A stretch of DNA of 64,000 nucleotides, taken from NCBI RefSeq assembly GCF_014384885.1, contig NZ_JACRST010000005.1:62001-126000 (forward strand). The letters are read 5' to 3'. This DNA is from Ligaoa zhengdingensis. Lineage in GTDB: Bacteria > Bacillota > Clostridia > Oscillospirales > Ruminococcaceae. Under the pieces are notes generated by a model. That model had not been told where the DNA came from. It was given only the letters and a program-made list of their open reading frames with translations, and did not search any database. The translations under genes were made by a program, and so were the position numbers. Of this stretch, positions 49,512-59,334 are shown piece by piece. Position 1 is the first letter of the stretch, and every line of letters begins with the position of its first letter.

Positions 49512-52500
49512 TTAGTCGTTGTTTTCGCTGCGTTTGCGCAGGGCAATCACTGTGACCGCCGCACCGCCGACCAGCACAGCCGCGAGAACCGCCGCGATCA
49601 CCCAGAGGGAACCGCTGTTCGTCTCGGTCTCAGCCGCCTGGGCAGCCGCTTCCGGAGCGATCACCGCGGGTGCCTCGGGCGCGGGAACTGCCGCGCTGTC
49701 GATGGTGGGCGCCACCGCCGCGCCGGCTTCGCCGATCTCGATCTCGCCGCCCGTCTCCGGGTTGCCCGTCTGGTCGCCGGCAGTCGGCGCCGTCGCCTTG
49801 CTGTTCGCCATCGCGATGATCTCATCGCTGGTGTAGTAGACCGCAGATGCGGTGTAACCGGTCAACTTGCCAGCGCCATTGATCGCGTAGTCCTTGCCGC
49901 CTACGGTGACCACCAGGGTGGCATCCTTGCCCTTGAGCGCATCGATCACCGTCGCAGGCATCATCGCTCCGCTCTCCAGCGTCGCATTGATCTTGTCGCC
50001 CTTGTCCGCCGCGTTGATCTTCTCGATCACACCATTCCAGTAGTCCATGTCGTTCACGCTGCTGGAAGAGCCTTTGGAAGGCTTGCTCGGCTTGGGATCA
50101 GGAACCGCCGGTTTGAGAGCTTCAAACGCCTGATCCACATCGGCTACAGCGTTCTTAACCGCTTCAATGGTCAGGACTTCGTTGTCCTGCATCGCCTTGA
50201 GAGCATCCATCTTATTCTCATAATTGTTCCAGCTTGCAGTGGTATAGTCCGCCTTGTCGAGGCCGGCCATGACCGCTTCAGCATCTTTCAGCGCTTTGTT
50301 CAGCAGAACCTTCGCCGCTTCGGTTTCTAACCGTGCAGCCAGAGCATCCGCTTCCTGCTGGGTAGCAGCCTGCTTGTCCAGCATCTCCTCAGCATCAGCG
50401 ATGAGCTCCTTCAGAAGCGCAGAAGATTCATAGTTCGGGTCGTTGCCCAGTTCTACAGCTGCGTCGTAAATCTTTTGGAGCTTGGAGAAGTCGGTCTCGT
50501 CGATATCCACCAGATCGCCGATCGCAGCTTCCAGCTTGTCGTAAGCCGCGTTGACATGATCCTGGGTGGCCGCATCGTTACCAATGAGCCCCTTCGCCTC
50601 GGTCAGCGCTGCTTGCAGGTTCGCCCAGCTTTCGGCGGTGTAATCGACCTCGTTGTAGTCGTTCTCCGCCTCGGCGATCAGAGCTTCCAGCTCGGTCGTG
50701 TCGGGCTTCCCAGGCTCGGGGTCGCCGGTTGCGTTGATGAGCTTGGTGAACAGGTCTTCGACCGGCTTAGCGGTGCGCACGTCGAACTCCCAGACGCTTG
50801 CCCACACGCCGCCCGTGGTCTCATAGACGGTGAAGCGGATGTAGCGGCCTTTGGCTTCCTTCTCCACCAGGTGATAGACGCCATCCTGAGTCATGTTGAA
50901 GGTCTCGCGGACATATTCGGTCCAGTTTTCGCCGTCCTCAGAGACTTCGATGCCATAGTTCCAGCTGGTGGGCTTTTCAAACAGGATGTTCATGCCGGTG
51001 ATATCCGCGACCTCGCCCATATCAAAGGTGAGCACGCGCGGTTTGTCGTGGTTGGGCGGGCAGTAACGGGTTTCGTCGTTGCCGTCGATCATGGCGAACG
51101 CGGAGCGTCCCGTATCGATGCTGGAGGTCGCGCCGCACAGTTTGTTCAGCGCAATGTTGGTGTTGGAGCCCTCCGCAAAAACGGCCACATCCTGCACCAC
51201 AGTGTAGCCCATGCCGGACGACTGGGTGAATTTGAGCGCCACATAGCGCGCCTGCATGGAGCCGATATCCTCAAACTCCTGGATGTTGTTGAGGTTTCCG
51301 CTGTTGTCCGAGAATACAGTCCAGTTTTCGCCGTCGGTGGAGCCGTAGACGATGAATTTCCACGCCTGGGCGCCGTTGAAGGTGGTCTTGACCTTCGCCA
51401 CTGGCTGAACCGATCCGAGATCGACCATCAGCACCTGCGGGTAATCGGGGGTGCCGATCGACCAGGAGGTGTTGGCGTCGCCGTCGAACGCGGCGGCTGC
51501 GCTGCTGCCTTGATTCTCCGAGCGGTCGGCCATCGCCAGCCAGCGCTTGGCCTCGCCGCCGCTTTCTTTCACTTCTTCGTCAACCCAGACGAAGGTGGAG
51601 GATCTGCCGCGGTTGGCGCGCACATAGAAGGGGATCGCCTTGAGCGTGCCGGTGCGCAGCTGGCCGTTGGAGTCGTAATACTGGCCGCCTTCGACGGTGA
51701 TCGTCTGGATACCGCCCAGGAGGTCGGGTTCAAACTGGGTCTTCAGCACAGCGTCCACAGGAACGCCCAGGTTGCCGTCGCCCGCTTTGAAGTTCGGGAT
51801 CATCATGTGGTCGGTGGACTCGAAGCAGTAGACCATCGGGCCGTAAGCCAGGGCCACCTTGCCGCGGTTGTAAACCACGTTTTCGTCGGAATACTCGCGG
51901 CGGGCTTCCATCGGGAATTCGACTTCCACAGTGGTCTCGCCGGAGACGGAGAGCACGGCGTAGCCGCTCTCGGTCGCGTAGGAGGCGTCGGCGCCGTTCG
52001 CCTTGATGGTAATCTTGCTGTGGTCGGCCCACTCGGGCAGACGCACGCGCAGGGTGGTGTCGCCGTTCACTTTGAGGGTGGTCTTGCCGCCCCAGGGCAT
52101 CTCGGTGGTTTGCTCGATGCTGACGCCGTTTTCCAGCGTGGTCTTGCTGGAGATGAACTGGTTGACATAGACGTTGCTGTCGTTGTAAGCGTAGATATAG
52201 GTCGCAAGCTCAGAGTAGAGCTTCAGGAACATCGGCGGGCAGCAGGGGCAGCTATCCCAGCTCCAGCGCTCTTTGTCCTTGGCGCTCAGAGGCTGCTGAT
52301 AGAAGAAGGTCTTGCCGTCCAGGCCGGTGCCGCCCAGCACGCCGTCGTAGATGTACTTCTCTACGATATCCGCATACTTGGATTCGCCGAAGGTGAGGCC
52401 GAGGTATTCGCTGGTGAAGCCCATCGCCACCTGGGCGCAGGTCTCGCAGTAGCCGTCGTTGGGCAGGTCGTAGTCGGGGCCGTAGGCCTCTTCGTTGCCG

Positions 52501-55500
52501 GTGGCGCCCACGCCGCCAGTGATGTACATCTGTTTGTTGACGATGTTGTTCCACAGGCGGTCGACGCTCATCAGGTAGGTGGGATCTTCAAATTCTCGTC
52601 CCGCCGCGGCGATGCCCAGGTAGAACAGGTTGGCGCGCACCGCGTGGCCGGCCGCGATCTTCTGGTCGAAGAAGCGGGCGTGGTCCTGGGTGTAGTCGCC
52701 GAAGTAGAAGAAGGGTTCCGCGCGGTTGACATAGTTGCCGCGGTTCTCAATCCAGAATTTCACCAGGTCGGCGTAGTCGGTTTCGTTGATCTCCAACGGG
52801 TAATCGGGGTTGTAGCTGCCCACAAGCTCTTTGAGCTCCGGGTTGTCGCGGTAGAGCTGATAGAGCTTCAGCACCATCTCCTCCGGGCCGCCGTGGTCGG
52901 GGATGAAGTTGATCTTCGGGGTGCCGTCCTCTTTGAGGCCGTAACCGTAGTTGTCCACGACATACTCCGCAAAGCGAGTCACCACAAACAGCAGCTTGGC
53001 GTTGCCGGTGGCCTCATAGTAGTGCACGGCTGCCTCGGCCATGCAGCCGAAGTTGTAAGCCTCGTGGAACCACCGGGGGTTGCCGGTCTCATCGAAGTAT
53101 TTGCCGGGCTGCTGGATGTTGCCGTGGGTGCTCAACACACCGTTGGGGACGCGCAGCGAAGCGTCGTAGATGACGTCGATGTAGCGGTCGATCTTCGCTT
53201 CCAGCTCAGGGTCGCCGTCCGGGTTGGCGCGCATAAAGTCGGCCGCCGCGCGGATGGTTTCGTAGAGCAGGCCGTCGTTCCACGGGTTGTTGTGTACCTG
53301 GGTGTTGGAGGTGCCGGCGTTCTCAAAGTTCTTGATGGAGCCGACTTCCTCGAGCTTGTCGAGTACATAATCGACGGTGATGTCGTCGAAGACATCCAGG
53401 CGCTCGCGCCAGAAGCCGTCGGTGATCTCCACCTCTTCCACAGTGGGATTCTTGAGGTCGAGGATCTCCTTTTCCAGGTTGGAGAACTGGATTTCAAAGG
53501 TTTTGATGACGCCGCCGAGGTCCACGTCGATGTACGCAGAGCCGGGGATCGATTCCGCCTGGCGAACCGTGCAGGTCGCATCAGAGGCGGAGAAGTCGGC
53601 CGAAACCTGCGGGATATCGGTCGTGTCCTTGGGCAGGACATACTGATACACGTCTGTGGTGGGGCTGAACAGGCGGTAGGGCTCGCCGTCGAGCTCCACC
53701 GAGCCCTTGAGGTTGGAGACGATGATCTGCTTGTTGATGCCCCACTTTTTGCAGAGGTAACCGTTGACTGCATCGGTCTCCTCCTCGGTGAGGGCGCGGT
53801 TGAACAGCAGGATTTCGCCCACGTTGCCGATCATGCTCTTGCCGGTGCCGGTGCCGCCGATGTAAACCGGATCGTTGTTATAGCCGGGGACCGGGCTGGC
53901 AGCGCCGCTGGTGAGCGTGCCGATCAGGCTGTCGTTGATGTAATACAGGGCGTCGAGCCCGTTCTTCACGCCGCCGAGCACATAGTTTTTGTCGGCGACG
54001 AATTCACGGTTTGCGCCGCGGTAATCCATAAAGTTGCCGTTGGCTTCCTTCCAGCCGAAGTTGAAGCCTCCGCCGTTGATGTTGAAGTACCAGTTGTGGT
54101 TCCAGGGCGCGACCGTGGCCAGCTTGGAGAAGATCTGGTTGTCGTCGCCGCCGCCCGAGACGGTGTCGAAATCGACCACGGCGAAGATCGAGAAGTCCTC
54201 CAGGTTGAGCGCCGCGCTGTCAGTCACCTCAAAGAAGGTGTTTCTCTCGAGGCGCACTGCGGGCATACCGTCGAATTTGCTCGAGCTCTCGAACAGCGGG
54301 CGGCTGCCTTCGCTCATCTGGGCCGCGTCGTGGGTGCCGGGGTTGGCCTTGTTGGGCCATACATCCAGGCGGTCGCCGTCCTTCGCGTCCAGGTCGGCCG
54401 CGTCGAACCAGGCGGTCAGACCCTCGAGCTCGGCCGGGTTGTAGGTGTCGTCGTATTTCTCCTCGAGGTAAGCGCTCAGCCCGGCGAGCTCCTCGTCGGT
54501 GAGGCCGCGGTCGAAGATGATGAATTCGGCGATGTCCGCCGCGAGGGTCTTTTCCTGATCGCCGTTGCCCTCAGGCGCGCCGAGGTAGACGGGATCGCTG
54601 TTGGTGTCCGGGCGGTCGCCGGTGTCGCGCAGGGCGGTCATGTCGCCGTTGACAAACAGCGCTCCGTCCGCGCCGCTCTTCCGGGCGATTACGGTGTAGT
54701 TTTCATAGGTAGAGAGGGCAGGCTGCTCCACCGGCTTGCAGTGGACGCCGCCGTAAACTTTCCAACCGAAGTTGAGGCCGTTGCCGTTCTCCACGTTCAA
54801 ATACCAGTTGTGGTTGCCGCCGCCGGTTTCTTTGCGGGAGCAGATTTGGCGGCCGTGGCCGTCGTTAACCAGCTCGCGCGGGGTCATCACTGCGACGATG
54901 GTCATGTCGTTGAGGTCAAAGCCGTTGTCGCCGCCGACCTGCAGGAAGCTCTCCTCGTCCATACGGACGGCGGGGAAGCCCTTGTATGCGCTTTCCGCCA
55001 CATAGGTGGGCTGGAACGCCTCGTTTTCCTGCTTCGCGTCGAACTCCGCGCCGGTGGCCGCCTGGTTGGTAAGGCCGCTCAGTTTGTCGCCGTCCTCCGC
55101 CTCGATCTTGGAGGCATCGAACCAGACCTTGATGCCGTCCAGCTCATCCGGATTGATGGGGGCCGCAGGCTCCTCCGGTTCGGGTTCGTCCGGCTCTTCA
55201 ACGTAGTATTTTTCGTCGAGGTAGGCGTTCAGCTCGTCGAGCTCCGCCTCGTCCAGGCCGCGGTTGTAGATCAGGAACTCGACGATGTCCGCTTCCACGG
55301 TCTTTTCACCGTCCGAGTTGCCTGCGAACGCACCAAGGAACACCTTCTGGCCGTTATACTCGGGCGTTTCGCTGCCGTTGAAGGCGGTCTTTTCGCCGTT
55401 CACATAAACCGCGCCGTCGGCGCCGTTCTTCAGACCGACCAGGGTATAGGGGGTTTTGATCGACAGATTGGGCTTCGGGTTGGGGCTCGTCCAGTTGTTT

Positions 55501-56000
55501 TGCCCCTGCTCCTTCCAACCAAAGTTGAGGCCGCCGCTGTTCTCCAGGTTGAAGTACCAGTTGTGGTCGCCGCTCTGGTTTTTCTTACGGGAACAGATCT
55601 GCTGGTTGTTCACCAGCTTGCGGGGGGCCATCACCGCGACGATCGTCATATCGGTGAGGTCGAAGCCTTCGTCGCCGCCGATCTGCATAAAGCTGTCGGC
55701 GTTCATGCGGATGGCCGGGAATTCCTTGTATGTGCTCTTCGCCACATACTCGGGCTGGTAGGCTTCGTCGGCCTGTGCGGCGTCGTATTCCGCGCCGGTG
55801 GACGCCTGGTTGGTAAGCTCTGCCAGCTTGTCGCCGTCCTCCGCCGGGATGGTCGACGCGTCATACCAGACGGTCAATCCGCCGATGTCGTCCGGCGCTG
55901 TGCCGCCGGAGCCGGAGCTGGGGTCCGCCGCCAATGACGGGGCCGCCAGGTTCAGGAACATGGTGGCGGCGAGCAACGCCGCCAGGATCTTTCGTTTCAT
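49512..56000 (-). CDS. Giant surface GH127 beta-L-arabinofuranosidase-like protein
   Basis: A 2162-residue exported protein. After a signal peptide (residues 1-24) come three LamG-like domains (~35-270, ~285-520, ~525-755), a beta-sandwich (~756-845), a GH127 catalytic domain (~855-1470) with the zinc cysteines in CETCAQVA (~1185) and CPCCPP (~1250), two discoidin/CBM32-like domains (~1485-1745), FIVAR-like helical modules (~1768-1968) and a C-terminal region with YYTSDE, NPETGGE, an Ala/Pro/Glu-rich linker and a membrane helix (~2128-2150) ending RKRSENND. It would release L-arabinofuranose from plant polysaccharides at the cell surface. GAGGAGG precedes the ATG. Confidence 0.92.
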   Translation of the reverse strand: MKRKILAALLAATMFLNLAAPSLAADPSSGSGGTAPDDIGGLTVWYDASTIPAEDGDKLAELTNQASTGAEYDAAQADEAYQPEYVAKSTYKEFPAIRMNADSFMQIGGDEGFDLTDMTIVAVMAPRKLVNNQQICSRKKNQSGDHNWYFNLENSGGLNFGWKEQGQNNWTSPNPKPNLSIKTPYTLVGLKNGADGAVYVNGEKTAFNGSETPEYNGQKVFLGAFAGNSDGEKTVEADIVEFLIYNRGLDEAELDELNAYLDEKYYVEEPDEPEPEEPAAPINPDELDGIKVWFDASKIEAEDGDKLSGLTNQAATGAEFDAKQENEAFQPTYVAESAYKGFPAVRMDEESFLQVGGDNGFDLNDMTIVAVMTPRELVNDGHGRQICSRKETGGGNHNWYLNVENGNGLNFGWKVYGGVHCKPVEQPALSTYENYTVIARKSGADGALFVNGDMTALRDTGDRPDTNSDPVYLGAPEGNGDQEKTLAADIAEFIIFDRGLTDEELAGLSAYLEEKYDDTYNPAELEGLTAWFDAADLDAKDGDRLDVWPNKANPGTHDAAQMSEGSRPLFESSSKFDGMPAVRLERNTFFEVTDSAALNLEDFSIFAVVDFDTVSGGGDDNQIFSKLATVAPWNHNWYFNINGGGFNFGWKEANGNFMDYRGANREFVADKNYVLGGVKNGLDALYYINDSLIGTLTSGAASPVPGYNNDPVYIGGTGTGKSMIGNVGEILLFNRALTEEETDAVNGYLCKKWGINKQIIVSNLKGSVELDGEPYRLFSPTTDVYQYVLPKDTTDIPQVSADFSASDATCTVRQAESIPGSAYIDVDLGGVIKTFEIQFSNLEKEILDLKNPTVEEVEITDGFWRERLDVFDDITVDYVLDKLEEVGSIKNFENAGTSNTQVHNNPWNDGLLYETIRAAADFMRANPDGDPELEAKIDRYIDVIYDASLRVPNGVLSTHGNIQQPGKYFDETGNPRWFHEAYNFGCMAEAAVHYYEATGNAKLLFVVTRFAEYVVDNYGYGLKEDGTPKINFIPDHGGPEEMVLKLYQLYRDNPELKELVGSYNPDYPLEINETDYADLVKFWIENRGNYVNRAEPFFYFGDYTQDHARFFDQKIAAGHAVRANLFYLGIAAAGREFEDPTYLMSVDRLWNNIVNKQMYITGGVGATGNEEAYGPDYDLPNDGYCETCAQVAMGFTSEYLGLTFGESKYADIVEKYIYDGVLGGTGLDGKTFFYQQPLSAKDKERWSWDSCPCCPPMFLKLYSELATYIYAYNDSNVYVNQFISSKTTLENGVSIEQTTEMPWGGKTTLKVNGDTTLRVRLPEWADHSKITIKANGADASYATESGYAVLSVSGETTVEVEFPMEARREYSDENVVYNRGKVALAYGPMVYCFESTDHMMIPNFKAGDGNLGVPVDAVLKTQFEPDLLGGIQTITVEGGQYYDSNGQLRTGTLKAIPFYVRANRGRSSTFVWVDEEVKESGGEAKRWLAMADRSENQGSSAAAAFDGDANTSWSIGTPDYPQVLMVDLGSVQPVAKVKTTFNGAQAWKFIVYGSTDGENWTVFSDNSGNLNNIQEFEDIGSMQARYVALKFTQSSGMGYTVVQDVAVFAEGSNTNIALNKLCGATSSIDTGRSAFAMIDGNDETRYCPPNHDKPRVLTFDMGEVADITGMNILFEKPTSWNYGIEVSEDGENWTEYVRETFNMTQDGVYHLVEKEAKGRYIRFTVYETTGGVWASVWEFDVRTAKPVEDLFTKLINATGDPEPGKPDTTELEALIAEAENDYNEVDYTAESWANLQAALTEAKGLIGNDAATQDHVNAAYDKLEAAIGDLVDIDETDFSKLQKIYDAAVELGNDPNYESSALLKELIADAEEMLDKQAATQQEADALAARLETEAAKVLLNKALKDAEAVMAGLDKADYTTASWNNYENKMDALKAMQDNEVLTIEAVKNAVADVDQAFEALKPAVPDPKPSKPSKGSSSSVNDMDYWNGVIEKINAADKGDKINATLESGAMMPATVIDALKGKDATLVVTVGGKDYAINGAGKLTGYTASAVYYTSDEIIAMANSKATAPTAGDQTGNPETGGEIEIGEAGAAVAPTIDSAAVPAPEAPAVIAPEAAAQAAETETNSGSLWVIAAVLAAVLVGGAAVTVIALRKRSENND

Positions 56001-56254
56001 GTCGTTCCTCCTCTGCTTTCCTTCTTTTTATTTCGATCAAAAGCAACAAAAAGTTACTTTGATTTCCGGCGTGGTTTGAAATATTATCGTTAACATTATC
56101 GATAATGATATTGAACCATTTTCACGGTTTTTTGTCAAGGGTGTGAGAAACGATTTGGTTGATTGAATAAAATGGCGAAGATTGGATTGTTCAAAAAAGA
56201 GAATTTGGGCTGTGAAGGAGCGCCGTTGGCGCCCAGGGCGCGGGTGGATCAGCA
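56001..56254. other. Gap upstream of the GH127 gene
   Basis: No gene is seen. The gap carries the GH127 promoter region with the ATTATCGATAAT palindrome and, further right, AT-rich sequence without clear structure. Confidence 0.5.
56086..56114 (-). promoter_or_regulatory. Candidate operator of the GH127 gene
   Basis: ATTATCGATAAT (56095-56106) is a perfect palindrome with central CG, next to TATCGTTAAC. Such CG-centred palindromes are typical LacI-family operators, which would fit sugar control of the GH127 gene. Confidence 0.45.
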
Positions 56255-56287
56255 ATAAAAAAGGCGGCGCACCGGGCAAGGTGCGCC
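56255..56287 (-). terminator. Terminator of the sugar-binding lipoprotein gene
   Basis: GGCGCACC and GGTGCGCC form a stem; on the minus strand CTTTTTTATT follows. Confidence 0.75.
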
Positions 56288-56304
56288 ACCTGTCATCGTA
56301 TGGT

Positions 56305-57342
56305 TTATTCCTGTGCGAGCTTGGATGCGTAGTCGGCGATCGCTTCGGCTTCGCCCGCGCGCAGCACCACCGGCTCGAGGGTGTCCGCCGCCGCGGCCTC
56401 ATGCCCGGCCTGCGGGTTCTGAGCCGCCTCCAGCAGGGAGACGAGCGCGTCGTACCCCATCTGCCAGTAGTTGGTGGCCGCCACCATCTGGATGGTGTTG
56501 CCCTCTTCCTGCATGATCTGGGCGACCGCGTCGTCCGCCTCGACGCCGAACACGGCCGCCTTGTCGGCGCGGCCGGCCTTCACCAGCGCGTTGTGCACGG
56601 CGGCGGAGGCCTCGGCGTTGGTGCAGAAAAAGACGGTTGCGGCATCGTCCTTCGCCTCATCCAGGTAGGAGCCGAGCGATTCCTCCATCTCCTTGGGGGT
56701 GGCGGCTTCGATGTCGCGCACCAGCGAGACGTCCTTCATCTCCTTGAGCTGGTCGAGAAAACCGTTGAGGCGCAGGGTGCTCTCGGTGAGATCCTTCGCG
56801 CTGTGCTGCAACACGGCCACGGTGGCCTTGCCCGCCAGCTCGGTTTCGATGTATTCCTTGGCGGCCTTGCCGACGGCTTCCCCCAGCGCATACTGGTCGG
56901 ACGCGGAGCAGACGATGGCGAAGTCGTTCTTCTCAAGCTGGGTATCGATCAGCGCCACGGGCACCCCGCGGTCGCTCACGCGGCTGAGCGCGGCCAGCGA
57001 CGATTCGCCGTTGAGCGGGCTGGCGATCACCCCGTCGCAGGAGGTGGGGTCGATCTTTTGCAGGGATGCGGTTTCGTTGCCCTCGCTGACATACACATAT
57101 TCCATATTCACCGTGACGGACTCGTCGTTGACCGCTTGGTGGAAGCTGTTTTCCAACTGGCCGATGTAGGGCGCATCCTTGGGCAGCACAGCCTGGATGC
57201 GGTAGGTGGGCAGCTCCACCGAAGAGGAGGACTCCTCCCCGCGGCTGCTCGGTTCGCTGTTTTCAGCCGAGGGCCTGCCGCCGCAGGCGGCCAGTGTCAG
57301 GGCGAGGCTTCCCGACAGAATCAGTGCAAGTAATTTTTTCAT
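56305..57342 (-). CDS. Sugar ABC substrate-binding lipoprotein
   Basis: A 345-residue lipoprotein (MKKLLALILSGSLALTLAAC, lipobox LAAC) with a Ser/Glu-rich linker and a type I periplasmic-binding fold of the ribose/LacI-like group (YIGQLENSFHQAV, DPTSCDGVIASPLN, GVPVALIDTQLEKND, TVFFCTNAEASAAVHNALVK). It would bind a sugar outside the cell. No ABC permease or ATPase gene is next to it, so it may deliver ligand to another transporter or a sensor kinase. The ATG at 57342 fits the signal peptide; AAAGGAG lies upstream. Confidence 0.87.
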   Translation of the reverse strand: MKKLLALILSGSLALTLAACGGRPSAENSEPSSRGEESSSSVELPTYRIQAVLPKDAPYIGQLENSFHQAVNDESVTVNMEYVYVSEGNETASLQKIDPTSCDGVIASPLNGESSLAALSRVSDRGVPVALIDTQLEKNDFAIVCSASDQYALGEAVGKAAKEYIETELAGKATVAVLQHSAKDLTESTLRLNGFLDQLKEMKDVSLVRDIEAATPKEMEESLGSYLDEAKDDAATVFFCTNAEASAAVHNALVKAGRADKAAVFGVEADDAVAQIMQEEGNTIQMVAATNYWQMGYDALVSLLEAAQNPQAGHEAAAADTLEPVVLRAGEAEAIADYASKLAQE

Positions 57343-57545
57343 CCCAATCAAGACTCCTTTATCTCCGTAAAATGCAAATTTTCACGTCTATTTCTTCTAT
57401 TTTACTATACAGCGGGCCGGTTTTCAAGGTTTCTGAGAGTTGTTGGCCCTTGCAAAATACCCCGACCGGTGTTACAATAGGGCTTGCGGGAAAAATTCCC
57501 ACCGGACGGCGGGGATTTGCCCTTACAATCACATATTGAAATGGT

Positions 57546-57656
57546 AAGCAGAGTAGAAGCCTGCGCGTTAAGTGCTGGCCGGACGGGGAGTTGCCGGACA
57601 GACGAAAAGCGTGCCTTGCGGTGCAGGCTTCGCATCCCGCTGCTGCATCAAAGAGC
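57546..57656 (+). promoter_or_regulatory. Tetrahydrofolate (THF) riboswitch
   Basis: GAGTAGAAGCCTGCGCGTTAAGTG (given here in two parts: GAGTAGA and GCGCGTTAAGTG), then a hairpin CCGGAC/GTCCGG-like arm, GACGAAAAGCG, GGTGCAGGCTT and GCATCCCGCTGC follow in the order of the THF riboswitch. It lies directly before folT, as expected for folate control. Confidence 0.9.
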
Positions 57657-57710
57657 GTGGCCTCTCTTTCATGTGGCGAAAAATTCATGTGAAAGGAGGC
57701 TGTTTTTGTT

Positions 57711-58304
57711 ATGTTGTTTTCCAACCCCTTTTCCCTCGCCTACTGGCGCGCCGCGTGCGGCGAGCTCAAAAGCCTGCGGATGCTGGCGCTGGCCGCGCTG
57801 TTCGTGGGCATCCGTGTGGTCATCAGCACATTTTTTATCCCGGTGGGGGAGAACCTGCGCATCTACTTCAGCTTTTTTGAGACGGCGCTCTGCGGCCTGG
57901 TCTGCGGCCCGGTCATCGGCGTGATGGCCGGCTTTGTGGGCGACCTGGTGGGCTTTTTTGTCCATCCGTTCGGCGGCTTTTTCTTCGGCTACACCGTCAC
58001 CGCCATGGTAAGCGGACTGATCTACGGGCTGGCGTTCTACCGCACCCGCATCACCGCGCTCAAGGTGTTCCTGTGCAAGCTGAGTATCAACTTGCTGGTG
58101 AACGTGGGTCTAGGCGCGCTGTGGAGCGCCATGCTCTACGGCAAGGGGTATTACTACTACCTCGCCAAGAGCCTGGTGAAAAACCTGCTGCTGCTGCCCG
58201 CGGAAACCGTGCTGCTGGTGTTGTTTTTCCAGCTCATGCTGCCGGTGCTGGCCCGCGCGCACCTCGGCGCCCCCCAGCCCACCAAACGTATCCCTTTGTT
58301 TTAA
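57711..58304 (+). CDS. folT: ECF transporter S component for folate
   Basis: A 197-residue membrane protein with six hydrophobic segments. The N-terminal RMLALAALFVGIRVVISTFF and the loop ALCGLVCGPVIGVMAGFVGD fit the FolT type of energy-coupling-factor S components. It captures folate and works with a shared ECF module not present here. AAAGGAGG lies before the ATG. The THF riboswitch just upstream supports the folate assignment strongly. A terminator follows. Confidence 0.9.
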   Translation: MLFSNPFSLAYWRAACGELKSLRMLALAALFVGIRVVISTFFIPVGENLRIYFSFFETALCGLVCGPVIGVMAGFVGDLVGFFVHPFGGFFFGYTVTAMVSGLIYGLAFYRTRITALKVFLCKLSINLLVNVGLGALWSAMLYGKGYYYYLAKSLVKNLLLLPAETVLLVLFFQLMLPVLARAHLGAPQPTKRIPLF

Positions 58305-58325
58305 ATTTGAAGATGTATCCCTCGT

Positions 58326-58374
58326 CCCCCGCGACTGGTTGGTGATAATCGCCAAATCGCGGGGGAATTTTTTT
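58326..58374 (+). terminator. folT terminator
   Basis: CCCCCGCGA and TCGCGGGGG enclose an inner stem TTGGTGA/TCGCCAA; seven T follow. Confidence 0.85.
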
Positions 58375-58519
58375 GCACCAGTTTTTCCGATTTTTATATA
58401 TTTTTCCGATTTGTATATTCCTGATTCAGAAATAATGATATACAATGTGAAAAGAATTTAGCGTTTATCGCCAAATTGCTGGAAAAATGTAGTGCAAAAA
58501 AAGAAAGGGACGGTGGACT

Positions 58520-59309
58520 ATGAAACGACACATGCGAACAATCATCAGTTGCCTTTTGGCATTGGCTCTGGTTCTGCCGAGCTTTGGCGCAGCCGCGGCG
58601 CTTCCGGGCGGCGGGGTTGCAATTTCAGCCGGCCGCGCGCGCGGCGTCGATGTGAGCAACACGGTCACCATCGGCAACGGCCTGGTGAGCGTCGTCTACA
58701 ACCTCGACGCGGGCACCTACGAGATGCGCGACCTGGTGCGGGACAAGGCCGTAATCAAGGACGCATACAGCGCCATGAACGGCGAGGCCTCCAATGCGGG
58801 AGGCTACACCGGCAAATGGGAACAGAAAAATGTGAGCGACGAGCTGGGCGACGGCAAACAACTGGTCGTCACCCTCGCCAAGGAGGGCGCGCTCACCCAG
58901 AAGATCGGTTTCACCCTCTACCCCGACGACAGCCGTATCGTGCTGTCCGGCAGTGTATTACACCTCCGATGAGGTCAAGGCGATGGCCGGCACTGTGCCT
59001 GCTGCGAGCGGCACGGTGAACGCACCCGCTGCGAACAGCAACCCGGAGACGGGCGGCGAGGTACCCGCGACGGTGGCACCTGCGGCGCCTGAGGCGACGG
59101 TTCCTGTGGAGCCGGTCGTGCCCGAGGAGCCTGCGGTGATCGAGCCTGTGGCTCCGGCTGAGGCGGAAGCGCCCGCCGCTCAGGCCGAGGCCCCTGTCGA
59201 GGCGGCGGAAGCCGGTATGCCGGTTTGGGCCATCGCGGCAATTGTGATTGCGGCGACGGCAATCCTGGGCGGCACAGCGCTGGCTGTCGCCCTGAGAAAA
59301 AGAGGTTAA
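58520..59309 (+). pseudogene. Deletion-fused remnant of a large surface protein
   Basis: The 5' part (58520-58972) encodes a signal peptide and the beginning of a beta-rich exported domain (VTIGNGLVSVVYNLDAGTYE), then runs into a stop in ...SGSVLHLR. In the next frame the sequence continues as VYYTSDEVKAMA, NPETGGE, a Pro/Ala/Glu-rich linker, a membrane helix and RKRG (to 59309). This tail is homologous to the C-terminus of the 2162-residue GH127 protein (AVYYTSDEIIAMA, NPETGGE). A large internal deletion with a one-base frame change is the simplest explanation. The N-terminal start resembles the beginning of large exported glycosidases. An assembly collapse is the alternative. Confidence 0.8.
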
Positions 59310-59334
59310 CCGGCGAGGGAAGAATTGAAATAAG

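Noticed and set aside
50475..55937. A 1820-residue open frame on the plus strand
   Set aside because: It lies fully opposite the GH127 gene, whose frame has clear domains. The translation is His/Val/Arg-rich with no domain; it is the typical antisense shadow of a GC-rich gene.
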